Shown here: piece by piece, positions 1 to 12,800 of the stretch | Position numbering within the stretch: position 1 is the first letter of the stretch | How the letters are laid out: each line of letters starts with the position of its first letter | NCBI GenBank assembly: GCA_963931865.1 | Contig: OZ007516.1 | Coordinates: forward strand, 3,652,744 to 3,716,743 | Length of the DNA: 64,000 bases | Reading direction: 5' to 3' | Origin: Axinella damicornis | Lineage: Eukaryota; Porifera; Demospongiae; Axinellida; Axinellidae | Made by a program: the position numbers and the translations under genes | Notes under the pieces: model-generated | What the model was told of the DNA's origin: nothing | Database searches by the model: none | Seen by the model: only the letters and a program-made list of their open reading frames with translations

Positions 1-1436
1 ATGCATATGTCATGTTTTGTTACCATGGAGATTTATTTCCTTATTTAGGTATGTGGCCAGCTATGATGTGTATGTATCATCATGGCTGTGAATTTGATTA
101 TCATATTACTGTTGTAGACTGTAGTTAAATGATCCATGGAGATCTTATACTGTACAATTGTCTGGAACCTTCAGCACTCTTGTCGGTACAATAAGGCAAC
201 AAACCCAGCTGTCGGTATAACAGGTCCTCTATAGTGGGTATCAATTATAAGTACAGTTAAGTTTGAGGTCAGGTATAGTACAAACCCAATGTTTTCCTCC
301 CTGACATGCACCTTCCAATTCTTCTCTCAGCTTCTTCAACACGGATGAATCTTAATTTGGCCCATTCTGTTGATCCAGTGGATTTTTTCAGTCGTGGGTG
401 GAATGTTGCAAGTGTGCGAGAGTAACATAGAAGTAAGTTATGCTGGCGCCATTAAGTTTGAGGTCATCTGTTGTTACCCTGAACTGGATTGGATTATCCA
501 CCACCATGTCACGTTTCATTCCATGGAGACGACTGGAGTTATCCAATTTAGGCATAATAAGATGAGTCCAGTAGTCTCCATAGTAAAGAAACCTATCGTA
601 GACTGTAATTAAAATCTTATAGTGTACAAACTGTCTGGAAACTTTAGCACCCTTGTATAAGTAAGGCAACAAAATCATGCAGTATATTGTTCAGCTGAAG
701 AGAATGCAATCACTTATATAGTGAATTGCATAAGAAGAGGGAGGAAGCACCTGGCTGGAGGTATAATTTATGTAGGGCTTGAATGGGGAGGGGAGAAAGC
801 CAAGAGTAGTATAATAAAACCAGCGTGGGTTGTTCTCACCAAATTGGGCTATAACTCAACCTGTATGCATCTTCCTTCCACCAACCTTGCAAGCGACAAA
901 CGCTGGGATGATTATGTTGTGATATGGACATCAATAATTATTGCAGTCATTAATTTGCATATCCAGCAAAATATAAAGTATACACCCACCGGCATAATAT
1001 GTTGCAATAATGATGTATGACAGTATCTGTTCAGTGTGCCAGACTAGTACTGTGGGTATCACCTAAGACAACAGTTATTCTGGTAGTAATCTCTATAATC
1101 AGAATTCATCTTTAGTACAATTATTAGCCTTTGTACCAACAGGTCTAGCAGACGGCAGAATCACACATACAATCCATTCAACACAGGACAGTGTAATTTT
1201 CCCAAATAATTATTATGACAATAATACTTCCACAGAATAAACAATAATTTCCAATTCAATTTCGTTACGACTAGCAAAGTAACATATTTACAATTACAAT
1301 GAAAGTTAGTCTAGTGATTATATAGTACTACACTACAATACATATAAGAAGGAATTATAAAGACTGGTATAACTAATTACGAAGTAATTGGTGTTAAATA
1401 AATGTGATAGAGGGGAGATGAAATATGGTACATGAT
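1..1436. other. Non-coding stretch, no gene seen
   Basis: AT-rich sequence with only short, unconvincing ORFs. About 110 bp near 380-680 resembles the 110-240 region (shared wording around 'gactgtaatta...atcttata' and 'gtctggaa'), so an old local duplication is possible. I see no RNA gene, promoter or coding exon that I can defend. Confidence 0.5.
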
Positions 1437-1631
1437 TCAAGCAAAAGCAGAGCTCGAGGTCTCTCCAGAGAACAAGTTATCTGAGGGGGAGGGGGTGCAG
1501 CAGGTGGTGGGTATGCTGGGGTCCGGTGTGGGGAGGTTCACGATGTTGATGACATCAGGGTCTGACCCTCTGGATATGTTGGAGGGGTCAGAGATCACAC
1601 GGCAAACTTTCTCAAATAAACCATCCTTCTC
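1437..1631 (-). CDS. Possible 3'-terminal coding exon of an unidentified gene
   Basis: On the minus strand a pyrimidine-rich acceptor ending CCGCAG at 1632-1637 opens a 195-base phase-0 frame of 64 codons ending in TGA at 1437-1439. The peptide begins EKDGLFEKVCRVISDP and later contains INIVNLPTPDPSIPTT, a Ser/Thr/Pro-rich tail typical of a disordered C-terminus. I do not recognise the family. No upstream exons of the same gene were identified; the region to the right up to the TMTC1 stop at 6857 is the place they would lie. The plus strand of the same segment is also open and ends at a plausible donor near 1650, so the strand is not certain. Confidence 0.3.
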   Translation of the reverse strand, partial: EKDGLFEKVCRVISDPSNISRGSDPDVINIVNLPTPDPSIPTTCCTPSPSDNLFSGETSSSAFA

Positions 1632-1883
1632 CTGCGGAGGGGATTCAGGGTAAGTTTGTCAATCCACCAGGTGAGACAAGTTAGTATTTCATGCACGTGT
1701 ACATCAATAAGAAATGCAAAATACAATGTACAACAGCCTGACATACTAAGATTAGCACTAGCTATAGAAACGAGGACCAGCCATAGAAACATGCAACAAA
1801 ACATGATTAAGAATTATATTGCCGAGAGAACGAGGAATATATCCATGGGGGAAAATTGAGGAACTCAACGTACTCTGGGATCT

Positions 1884-2032
1884 ACCCGGGATCCAGCTGG
1901 GATCAGCCCAGGATCATGGGATTCAACCCGGGATCCAGCTGGGATCAACCCAGGATACAGCTGGGATCAACCCAGGGGGATCCAGCTCTGATCAACCCAG
2001 GGATCAACCCAGGATCCAGCTTGGACTCAACG
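1884..2032. repeat. Degenerate minisatellite (ggatccagctgggatcaaccca units)
   Basis: About seven imperfect units of roughly 20-24 bp built from 'gggatccagctgggatcaac' and 'ccaggat' lie in tandem. It is open in two plus-strand frames, but the peptides only mirror the repeat, so I treat it as non-coding. Confidence 0.75.
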
Positions 2033-2869
2033 CAAGACCTGAATGAGTACTAGTCTGCTCTTACCACTAAACAACTGTGGATTGACCCTAACATAAGAAC
2101 AGGACCACAGCCGTGATTCTCGACGTGCCCTGTCTGTTAAGAATAGATTATGGTAGGGTATCAAGTGTACTTGCCTGCATGAGTTTCAAAGCAATGTCAT
2201 TTTTAAAGATCCTCTTGCTCAACGTGGCTGAATACCCCGCTATAGTACAATGTATGTATTGTAAGGAAAAGAGAATGTTTCATCACTAAGCATTCCATAG
2301 TGAATTAACACCAGCAAAGTACTGTACTGTCCGCCACACCATGTGCACGCTTGGCATTTAATTTGTCTGCATGCATTAAATAGTAGCTACACGTGTCTTG
2401 GAATAACCAAATTGAATTACCCATCCACAGCACCACTAATGACTCCATTAATTTTTATAAACTTGGTTAGGTGGGCTTGATCTGCTTTGCAGTGGCCGGC
2501 ACAGAATAAACAGAATCAGAAAAGAATTTGATTTGATGTCTGAAGCAATCTACACAGCTGTCACTAGTCTACCTGGACTAGTAATATCCATTGTCAGACT
2601 GAGCTATCACAGATGATACTTTATCAGAGTCATCAGCCATACACAAAGAAACTAAACACTAGCTGTCACTATGCAATAGGGGGACTGAATTACACAACTT
2701 CACAAGCTTCTGCATCTGTTGCTGCGATAATAGCTACTTGATTTTGTCCTCTGATGTGCAATTATCTCTTTTTTGTATATCTGTTTATCACAGAACTGGA
2801 TTGGTTTCTGGTTTCAAGTTGTTTCATGTTTATTGAGTTAACTGACTTGCAAGCTACCTCAAGCACTGT

Positions 2870-3080
2870 CTGTCTACTGCATTGCTAATAGTGTGGGTGA
2901 GAGAGTCTTACCATGGTAACTGCACGCAAAGAATAATGATCGCTATTCTGTCTGCTGCATTGCTAAGGGTATGGGATCACCATGGTTACTGCAAGGCCGA
3001 TATAGTTTAATGAAAGAAATTCTGTACATTGCTAATAGTGTGGGTGAGATTCTTGCCATGGTAACTGCAAGGCCATTAAC
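2870..3080. repeat. Three imperfect direct repeats of about 75 bp
   Basis: The wording 'gcattgctaatagtgtgggtgaga...cttaccatggtaactgca' occurs around 2878-2925, in a variant form at 2958-2995, and again at 3029-3072. The units have diverged and are spaced about 75 bp apart. The rest of 1632-3235 shows no gene that I can support. Confidence 0.6.
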
Positions 3081-3235
3081 ACTAATACAATATGAATGAA
3101 TAAAAGAAATTTTAACGAACATAACTACTTTTTAACATGAAGGTGCTGCCGTTATGGTACACAATACTACCCAACGGGATAAACCACACCCCTTTTGTGT
3201 GCACCCTCACACTCAGGTTATACCCTTGAGCTCTG

Positions 3236-3634
3236 CTACTTTGTGGCATACATTCTAAGGACAAGATTAGTACTTGTGCGTGACATATCAATCACTGTAT
3301 CCGACTCACCAACACACACATATCCGAGTTCAAATGCAGAACCCACAACGGAGTTGGAGATGAGGCCCACAAGAATCGACTTTTTGTTGAAAAAGAAGGC
3401 ACTGAAACTGTGCGTGTGTGCACAACCCTCCAGCTGTTTGTTCTTTATCTGCAGGTAGTCACTTCTGGACAGGTTCAGCTGCATCACTACGGCCACTATG
3501 GTGTGCTGTTGGGGACACACAATCCTCCACAGTTTGCTGGTTGGAGCTAGTCGGTCTTCGGTTCCAAATCGCATGTAATTTGCTCGCAAAACCGTCGGTT
3601 TCTCTGTACGTAAGAAGTGTTGTACAAATATCAC
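3236..3634 (-). CDS. Uncertain ORF with CUB-like pattern
   Basis: This is the longest ORF in the first 9 kb (132 codons, minus strand). The middle part reads as alternating hydrophobic beta-strand-like segments: LWRIVCPQQHTIVAVVMQL, then SDYLQI, then KSILVGLISNSVVGSAFEL and YVCV. The order W-x-I-x-CP, Y-x-x-I, and a late hydrophobic strand resembles a CUB domain, common in animal extracellular proteins. A possible acceptor (gtacag) lies near 3606, inside the ORF. There are no neighbouring exons I can join to it, no signal peptide, and the frame simply ends at a stop. It may be a relic exon or chance. The resemblance is by eye only. Confidence 0.2.
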   Translation of the reverse strand: MIFVQHFLRTEKPTVLRANYMRFGTEDRLAPTSKLWRIVCPQQHTIVAVVMQLNLSRSDYLQIKNKQLEGCAHTHSFSAFFFNKKSILVGLISNSVVGSAFELGYVCVGESDTVIDMSRTSTNLVLRMYATK

Positions 3635-3741
3635 CCACAGTTAATTTTGTGGCAGTACATACCCTCAGGCTCCAATATTTCACCATGCCACATGACAGTA
3701 TAGTTTCTGTAATTACAGTCAGAAAGGGGGGCCCGGGGTAA

Positions 3742-6700
3742 GAGTCGTCCTCCAGGAATTCAAATGTACCATGATATATACTAGCCTCATTCTCAGGCTG
3801 TTCCTAACTCCATTCTTTGCAGTATTACAAATACGGTGGGGGAAGGCCTGGGAGATCTGGTCATGCACGTGTGATGATGTCAGGTAGATGGTAAGGGCAG
3901 TGCTTGACTGTAATAATTCCCGTTTTGTGTCGAGTCGTCCCTGGCATATTGAATGACGAATGGTGCCTTGCAAATGCTTTGGCATCCAGCCCTCAGACGG
4001 ATATTACTAGAAATAGAAAGTGTTTCGAGATCCTTCATTACATGGGCTTGCCCCCCATGTGTCAAAATGAATGGTAGGTTTTAAGCTCTTTGATGGTATG
4101 CCAACTCCCCTTACCCATCCAGCATTAATAGTCATTTCAGCAAGCTTCCTTTTATTGATGAAATGCATCATAGCAGTGATATAATACTACCAGTAGCAGT
4201 AATGTTGACTACTTTGAAGTCTTTTAGATTTACTTGGCAAGTAGATAGAATTGAGAGAAAGTTATGTTGATCCAGAGTAATGCATTAAAGCTCATCTAGC
4301 TTGAATTTGTTTTCCACCTTCTTGAATGTGGCAAAAAACTACCGGGTATTTAAATCAGTGGTGTAATAATCATAATACAAACAACACCGAGTGCGTACCT
4401 GGGATTGGAGGTTTTGAGTTGGTGGTGTTCACTTTGTAGCAGCATTCTCTGCAACTTCCTGTAGGCAAAATAGTATTTCGTGCACTTTAAACTCTACCAA
4501 TTAAGTTATTGGATCACTGGCCAGACTAAGCATCATCAAAAGAGAAAGAAAATGAATAAGACTGATATAATATGATATTAACCCAGCCGCATACAGTTTA
4601 TTACGGTAACTTAGTAACTTAATTATAATATCTGTCCAGCGATCAACTACACATAACTTTATATGGGAATACAGTATGACGTGGAGCTATTGTAACTCAC
4701 ATACGACGTGCATGTATAATATATTATATAAAAGGAATCAGTAACTAAATAATATTGCCCGTGGTATGCAGAAACTCGTGGGAATCATTGAGCCCAAGAG
4801 AGCATGATATATGATGTCATCATGCAGGAGCCACAATGACTGTGTACTGTTAGTGAGACTTGAGGATAGGAACATGATCACAGAAACGTGTTTGCAGTAC
4901 TGTTCAGGTACGCATCGAGGTTCAGCAATGCCTACGCCTATTTCACATGCCATGTGTGATCTAGAATCCCATTATGACAGCACTTTTGGTGTAAGCAACA
5001 TGATCAGATGTTTTTTCTGTAGCCTATCTAATCCTTTTTCGAATACGTATTATTATATAACATGTGGCTGAAAATGGAATGGTAAATGATCGTACAGAAT
5101 GTGTAATTTACACCATTAATTAGTTTACAGTTTTCAATATGTATGTCTTTTTGTGAAGCAGCACTGCAAGTTAATGTGCCTCCTAAATGGACATTAGATA
5201 CACTTATCTACTAGAAACAACTTCAGAAATTGCATAATTATGTGCCAATTTTCATCCACAGATTTGTACATAAGACCTGGATGAGTATACTGTAATTTTC
5301 ACGGTATACATACTGCGTATGCGACTCACCAGCTTCCGTTTCCCCATGCCCTTGGATGCCTGATTCGTCGAGTGCCAACAGCAAGATAACCACGATTGCT
5401 CTGCGCAGCATTCTGCAGCCGTATAGGTTCGTAACAATCCAGTATGCAGGCGCAGTATTTCTGATATAAGATGCTGAAGAATGGGTACTTTATAGTCTTC
5501 CGCTCAAAAGCCATATCCAGCCTCTAATTCGCAAGTACACTAATTAATCTTCACCTCCGACCCCACGTATATCTTACTGAAGTACATGTATAAATTGGTG
5601 CTACGTACAGTTAACATGCATGGATGTCGTACAAGCGCCCATCGTACATCCTGACGGCTCAAGTTCATGGCAAGGCAGCTGTCCACTGGACGTCATCATA
5701 AACAGGTTTCTATTATATAGCCACATTTCATAGTAGGGATCATTTTAATATTGCACACAGAATTATATATTTTTAAGGTGACATCTCCACACTACAGCAA
5801 CGTTCTGGCACCTATAAGTGGGTGGGGTGTTATGATGAATGACAGACCTGCATGCATGCAGCTGAAAGACTGCGTTAGTATGAGACAATAACAGTGAGAT
5901 GATCATGAGGTGCATGTCATTAATGTAGTGAGACCATCAATGCTATGACTAAGCCATAATTATCATAGACAATAGAGATGTAAACGTCATTACGTCTGTA
6001 TTAGAATGTATCTATGGACATATACAGATGGCTTACTAGCCAGATTACTGCTGGAAGAAATCATCATATTTTGATAGTTGTGTGTGCCCTGTATCCTTCT
6101 ATATACATCCTAGTCTCATGCCCAGACGTCCGCGGGGGCGCGCGTACGTGGGCTGGGTGCGAGACTATATACATCCAAGGAATGTTCTCACGCTACAATC
6201 ACACCACAATATGGATGTCCTCTCCAACAGAAGCAGTAGCTAGTTGCTTGAAACCTACCACACTTGTACAAATCCAGCAAATGTCATTAACTGAATCTTA
6301 ATAGAAGTCATGCGAAGTCACGCATTGGCATCAAGATGGAAACAATAACACGGTTATTAGATCCTATCAGTGATGCAAGAGTGAATCAGTAAAGCTTCGC
6401 CACTCCAACGTCTGCAGCTATGGACTGCAGCTGCATGCTTCTGAAGGCGTGCATACGTTACGGTGAAACACCCATGGAATCCAAAATCTACTTGGTTTCT
6501 GTACTAATCATTTTATGAAATCAAATTAAGCTATTTCATTTCCCCTAGGGAGAAAGATCTGTGATGCAATATTATGACTCCTGATAATTATTTCACTAGA
6601 GAAGACATTCAGGTGTTCAATTTGACCACTCATGTGTAACCCCTTGTATTATTGGTTATCAGAGGTCATTTCATCAAGTAATAGTGACTTGCCGTAAAAG

Positions 6701-6856
6701 TATCTTATTACCTACAACATAAGAAAACTTACCATCTGTAGCAGAACGCATATACTCCGCGCCTTCACTGTATAGTATAGCACTTCATATGGCTAACTTA
6801 ATTGCAGTTTGGGTTTGGGTACAATAACAGCAACTTGAAATCTACAGTACACTTTG
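3742..6856. other. Non-coding region downstream of TMTC1
   Basis: No coding exon or RNA gene is evident. The only clear structure is one hairpin element at 6111-6167. The TMTC1 3' UTR should lie just left of 6857; I could not fix a poly(A) signal with confidence. Confidence 0.45.
6111..6167. mobile_element. TA-flanked hairpin element, GC-rich loop
   Basis: Starts TAGTCTCATGCCCAG and ends CTGGGTGCGAGACTA, so the ends are imperfect inverted repeats of the family seen throughout the window. The interior (cgtccgcgggggcgcgcgtacg) is far more GC- and CpG-rich than its AT-rich surroundings, which marks it as an insertion. Confidence 0.7.
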
Positions 6857-9800
6857 CTAGTTTCTCCTAGACTGTTCCAACCTCTCCAGTTTCTTTAAGT
6901 TCTCCTGGCCAATCTTGTTTCCAGGGTCTAGCCGCAGCACTGTTTCATATTGCTGCCTTGCTCCTGAGTAGCTCTTCTGCAGGTTGAATCATGCACAACA
7001 GTTCTAATAGTAGGCCCACACAATGCACGAGTGCCTTATGTATATAGAAGTAGTCTAACTCGGCCTGCTGCATGTTTTATGGAAGGAAACGTTTGTAGTC
7101 TGGGATCACCTCGAAAACACTGCATGACCTCCACATCAAAAGGACAAGTGCTTCTGTATTGTCCAGCTAGTAATGAAAATGCTAGAAATGTTCTGCGGAG
7201 TAGGTGCAATAATTGGTATTCTAGAAGACCACCACAGAAAGGTTTCTAAAGGGTGATATAGAAAGGATGGGGAGAAGCCCAGCAAAAGGATGTCATGTCT
7301 GACATGCCAGTGTACGCAAAGGTTTGGCTTGGCTCTACCATAAAGAGAAGTGTTTCTGTTGGAAGATAATTTGTACAGATGGCTACATGTATAGAGGGGG
7401 TTGTGATTCCCAATAGGGATGATGATTCAAACTGCTAGTTGGCAAACTCTGTATGAAGATTGCTGTACTGGCTGGGTGTGACTGTCATTGGCTGTTAATC
7501 TTCTCCATGTAGGGCACAGAATCTGGGTAGGGTTTATTGCATTTCTAGCTTGCAGGTGCTACATACTGCCATGGTACAATTAAAGACATATCACTTAATC
7601 TACACAATTAATAAAATACTCACTGCACATTAAACATTTACACATTTCCATACCAGTCAATTGGGTACCATAGTTACTTAACAAATGTTGTTATTGGACT
7701 TGAGTGCTCATGCACAGGTGGCAACTATTATACGTAGTGCATAGTGTACTACAATGACTTGTCAGACTTCCTGGGTCAATTAAATTTTGATATCACAGCT
7801 ATTTGAACGCTCCTTGCATGGTGATTTTCAGGTGATGCACGTATGGTATTGCATTACGTTGCTATGTAATTGGGCAAGTCTGACATTTAGAGGAAATGTT
7901 GGTGCATGTATTATGTCTACAGACGGGATTTGTCACATGAGAGTGCATGCACAATGCTACCATCAACAAATAGCTGCAGCAGGTTTGAATTAATGTCAAG
8001 AGAACAAGAAGCCTGGAATGGGAGTATATGAGAGTTCAGGATTGGTTTCTGAGGTGCATGGAAGAAGCTAGACTGAGCCCTGGCGCCTACCCAGATTCTG
8101 TGCCCTACATGGAGAAGACTAACAGCCAATGACAGTCACACCCAGCCAGTACAGCAATCTTCATACAGAGTTTGCCAACTAGCAGTGTCCATCCTCCAAC
8201 CCCTCCTCTCCCATTACATTGTCCATACTGGGGCAGAGTAGACAAGCACATCCACTGAGTATGAAATGACTTGCCTGCATGTGTAGCACAGCTCCCAGGT
8301 TTAGTTGAGCCGAGACCATTTGAGGAGACAGTGCTACTGCCTTTCTGTAGCTCTGGGGTCAAGGAACAAGGACATTGTTGTACCATGTATTTTCTGAAAA
8401 GGTCCTATGCTTTTGTCACTTTATGACATGCAGTAGCTATGCAGGACAGTGGAGCATGTAGCTCACATACTGTATACATGTTGGAATGGAGTGGACTATT
8501 TGTAAGGTGAATTGTAGCCAATAAATTTACAATTGTATCTCCTTTCCCTTTCCTTGAAATTTGAGCGTACACGTACTCGGAATGTTGGTTAAACAAGGTA
8601 GCCAGATGTTACAATGTGTGATGTAATAATGCTTTATGCTGTAGTGCCCACCTGGTACATCGACATCATATCATCACTATTATTAAACATGACAAGATTT
8701 GGCGGATTTGGTGGGTATCAATGTTAGTATTTTTATCTAATAACGATTGACTGTGGTAGTATCTGTTCTCCGAATCCATTCAAGTGGCAGCTGCAATGCT
8801 GGTAGGCTAGTGTAACACTTGCGGCGAAACTCACTTTTCAGAAGGCACTTTTCCAGGCTGTTTCATAGGTGGCTAGCATATACAGCTCACCCCTATTAAC
8901 ACATGCACAGTGTCATTTATATTGTGTGATGTCACATATATAGCCAATATTTACTATTTGCGTGTTCAAAATTTATTCCAAGTTGCTAGGTACCCGCAAA
9001 TAACAGTGATCGTATTCTACAATTTGTCATAATTTGAATGTCTTAAATCCCTTCCCATGAAGTCAGTACTGAGGTAATAACGTGGGATGGTCAGCCAGGC
9101 ATTCAGATGATACTGTTCTGCATTGCTTATAATTATTAGCAGCATCTCTTGGTTTGAAGTTTTAACACCAATCAGCTCACATCAACCTACTACCCCCACA
9201 TCAAACTGTCATCCCATTGCTATAGCTACATGAAAGATTACTTCTTAGTTTAAATGGCCATGTCTCAATTACATTACTGCCTTTGAAGTTTACCGCCAAG
9301 TCAAGTAGGATATCATGCTATAGTCCTCTAGTAGGCTTTACACAGATACCTCTCTACAGTGATAAGTATAGGCTATCTGTATAGATTGTGAATGTGTGTG
9401 TTAAAGTGCTACAGGTACAGTCCTAACTTACAATAATTTCTAAAGATTTATGGTACATACCTTCTCAGCTTCTGAAAGCCTTCCAATGTCTTTGAGTATG
9501 GTGCCGTGAGTGTGGTAGGCTTCTGCTCTGGAGCTTGGATCACTAAACTGTACTGCTTTGGCTGAATGCCTAACGGCCTGTGTTATATACAGAGTTATAG
9601 TCCATATATAGCAGTCAATTGCAATAATTATTGTCATTAGACTAAACTGCACGTGTGCAAGTAATAAGTTATGCAAACAAAGCACAGTAATGGCTTCTAA
9701 TATGCAAATGAGCATGCACAGAGATTACCGCAAACACAACAGCACTGTTATGCATGCAGGGCATTCGTACTGGGGAACATAAACTGCACATATTCACAAG

Positions 9801-12800
9801 CTGAGAACCACGTGATGTGTAAGTATTAGACTAAGAGGAATGTTTTTCCGGGTCTTGTCACTCAGTTTGCATGCATTGCTAGCAGACTTCTGTAAAGTCA
9901 AAGTCCTGTGTGGTTTGGTGTATCCATGCCCAGTGTATTAGCACGCACACCAGAAGTTTGAAACAGACGTTTCGGCCACTATACAGTGACCCTCATCAGT
10001 GTATATCTCGAAATATTTATTTGGTTGGTGCGCAAGCTACTACACTGGGTATTGCTAGCAGACAAATGGAGAATTAATGCAAGGCTTGCATGGGTGCTCT
10101 GAGCAACAAGGTTGAGGCTAGGTTGGAAGAGTGGAGTAAGGAGGAGGAGGGGGAGGAGTGGGGAGGGAGAGGGTCAGGGGAGGGGGAGAGGGAGTGAGGA
10201 GGCAGATGAAACTAAGATTTGGAGGTAACATTTGCCTATGGGATTAATGTTGCTACCTACGTATGCAACTTGGATTACTTGAACCTATAAATTAGCAGAG
10301 GTGTGGAAGGCAAGCTGCACATTTTCTGGATTGCTTTCTAAGCCTGACACATAATCTAGCCCGCAGGAAGATGTATATCAATCGTAGCTTGTACCGCCAG
10401 AGTTGATTTTTTTTTTGTAACAGTAGATAGACATTGCTAGGTTGTCTACAAAATGAAATGTGATGTCTAGTTCCCTTTGAGTGACATTCTTCCCTCAGTG
10501 GGTCGGGGAGGGAGAGGCAGGAACATAACAAACGACAGCTGTGGGTCAATATGGTTACATAACCTTGTGATTTAATTGCAGCTGCATATTAAAATATGCA
10601 ACTGGAAAATGCAGCTGTGGCCCCTCCCCACATAGTCACAAAGCTACTCCCCAGGTGGGCAGTCAATGCACCATAGAGGATGTAGTGTTGTTCAATAAGA
10701 CGAGAACCTAACTTGTCTTCATTATAGATACTTTGAATTCCATAATTAATGCAAGCTTGCCATAGTTCAGGATGTATACTCAACGTCAGTACTTACAGTG
10801 AATGTACCACAACTTGCATAATATTCTGCAAGCTGATGAGAAAGGCGGAGAACAACACTCTCCTAGCCAAATTGTAGATCACGTATTACAGCTGTATATC
10901 ATAGACACCTTGCATGCACAACTCAATGCTGTTGTGTTAGCGGTAATCCTTACGCATTGATAATTTGCGTATTGGAAGACTAGCACTTTGTTTGCATAAC
11001 GTATTACATGAATATCATTGAGAGTTGCAACCACACTCCTGCATAGTATAGGGTCTGATGGCTTATGTCATGCCTTACTTGTATCTCATGCATACGTCAG
11101 CAGTCTCTGCATGATTGCATCCACTGTATGGCTCATTCCAATTAAAATACCAAACATTAGTACCTGTTCCAAGGCTTCTGTCCCAACATTTGTCAGAGGC
11201 CTAGGAACATGCTACTGTCTTCGATGCTTGAAGCAATCAATGGTGTACTATTTAATCCTCTACCAGGAGTGTAATGTAGACTATGAGTTAATGCACTGTT
11301 CAGTGTTATTAGACAGCACACACTAACAAACACTGTACAGCGGGTTTGCTTCGATTTTCTTGGAAGTAAGCTTTTATGAGTTTCGCATTTCTGTGGTTTG
11401 TGAAAGTACTAGGAATATGCATGTACAGTGTCTTTGCCTCACGCATGTGCTTGCAATACGCATTCCATGCATATGAATAGGTGTGGTTTCGTGGGCCAGT
11501 GTAGTAAGGTGTGAAGTTAGTTGCAAGTGACTGAGAAGATGGAAAGCGTCCCGTCGAGGAGGACGAATAAGACCCACACTGAGTTAGCTCATTGTGCGGG
11601 TTTGTACTTGGAAGTAAACTTTCGCATTTCTGTGGTGATTTGTGAAACTATTATCTATCCAGAACTTGTTCCAGGTGCTGCAACGTCTGAAATCCAGAAA
11701 TTCTAAACCTGTTTTTCAAGCAATTCATGCAAGAAATAAACCCGCTACGCTAGTATCTCATTCCCAGGCCTTCTACACCTCCAGTTGTGATCGCTTACAG
11801 TATGCAAAACTGGAGGTGTAGAAGGCCTGGGGATGAGGTTAGGTATGAGGAACAACTGTGAAAGGAAGATCAAGGTAACCATCAGCTGTGGAAATTGAGA
11901 GTGACAGTTATTCCCCTACATTTGCTTTACCTTCTCAAGAACCTTCTGTTGAGCAAAGCTGTTAGCCAAGGCCAAGTGCAAACATCCTGAATTTGGATGT
12001 GTTCCTGTGGTTTCCAGTAACGTCCTTATCGCTTCTTCCTCTCTCCCTAGCTGTACCAGTGTCTGACCCTGAAGACAAGTGTTCAATAGCATTCCTCAAA
12101 TGCGGGGGTTAATTAACTCTTAACGTCACTTTCCTTTAAACATTGCTTAAGTCAATTATCTAGCTTTTGAACTCTTAATGTGATCAAATGCTGAGGCAGT
12201 GCACTCTTGGTATATATGCTAGCGCTACAGGTAGGGCAAACTCACTTCAGAGTGGTGCTTCAGGTCTTACTATCACCCCATGCCAATAAGCTGAGCACGC
12301 AAGTACTGAAACTGTCTCATGCAACCGTGTTAAGTTTTTGAACAATCGTTGAGTCAGTAGAAAATCGCGATCAAAACACTGTGGCCAGAATTATTCCATG
12401 TCCTCCGCTGAACCCAGGAATTTTTTTTTTTTTCTGCTAGGAGTGTGCTGTACGTTGAACTGTTTATGCTACCTTGTTTCCCTACTTTTGCTGTTCTGCC
12501 ATAGTATCTTAGCTATAATGTGAGTGGAATTTGAGTGCCAATCTTATTCATTAGCAGAGAGATGACAACCAAATTGCATACACCAAAGTGGAAGTGGAGA
12601 GACCTTATTTCTGTCCAAACAAATGAAAACCTGGCCTGTCCAAATATGGATGCTGGTAGGGATAGAGATATGGAAGGCCTATCCAAATACGGAAGAGGGC
12701 CATGCAGTGCTCACATAGCTGCAGACGGTCTCCACTCTTTCAGGGTCCAGCTCCAGAGCTTGCTGGAACACCACCCTGGCCTCTTCGGGTCTGGCGGTGT

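Larger units (their letters stand above)
9578..11930 (-). other. TMTC1 intron, no further exon seen
   Basis: Intron between the TPR exons at 11931 and 9577. It contains the small inverted-repeat element at 9929-10049, a purine-rich block at 10125-10200, two related stretches near 11340-11395 and 11597-11650, and the hairpin element at 11751-11842. The ORF at 10292-10549 has no recognisable protein. Confidence 0.5.

Noticed and set aside
8105..8386. Candidate for the missing TMTC1 TPR exon (LTPELQKGSSTV...)
   Set aside because: Open frame with a donor-like end, but no match to the TPR consensus and it overlaps the 8084-8184 inverted-repeat arm.
10589..10783. Candidate extra TMTC1 exon (ELWQACINYGIQ...)
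   Set aside because: No TPR pattern, no suitable splice sites in phase, and the flanking exons already join in phase without it.
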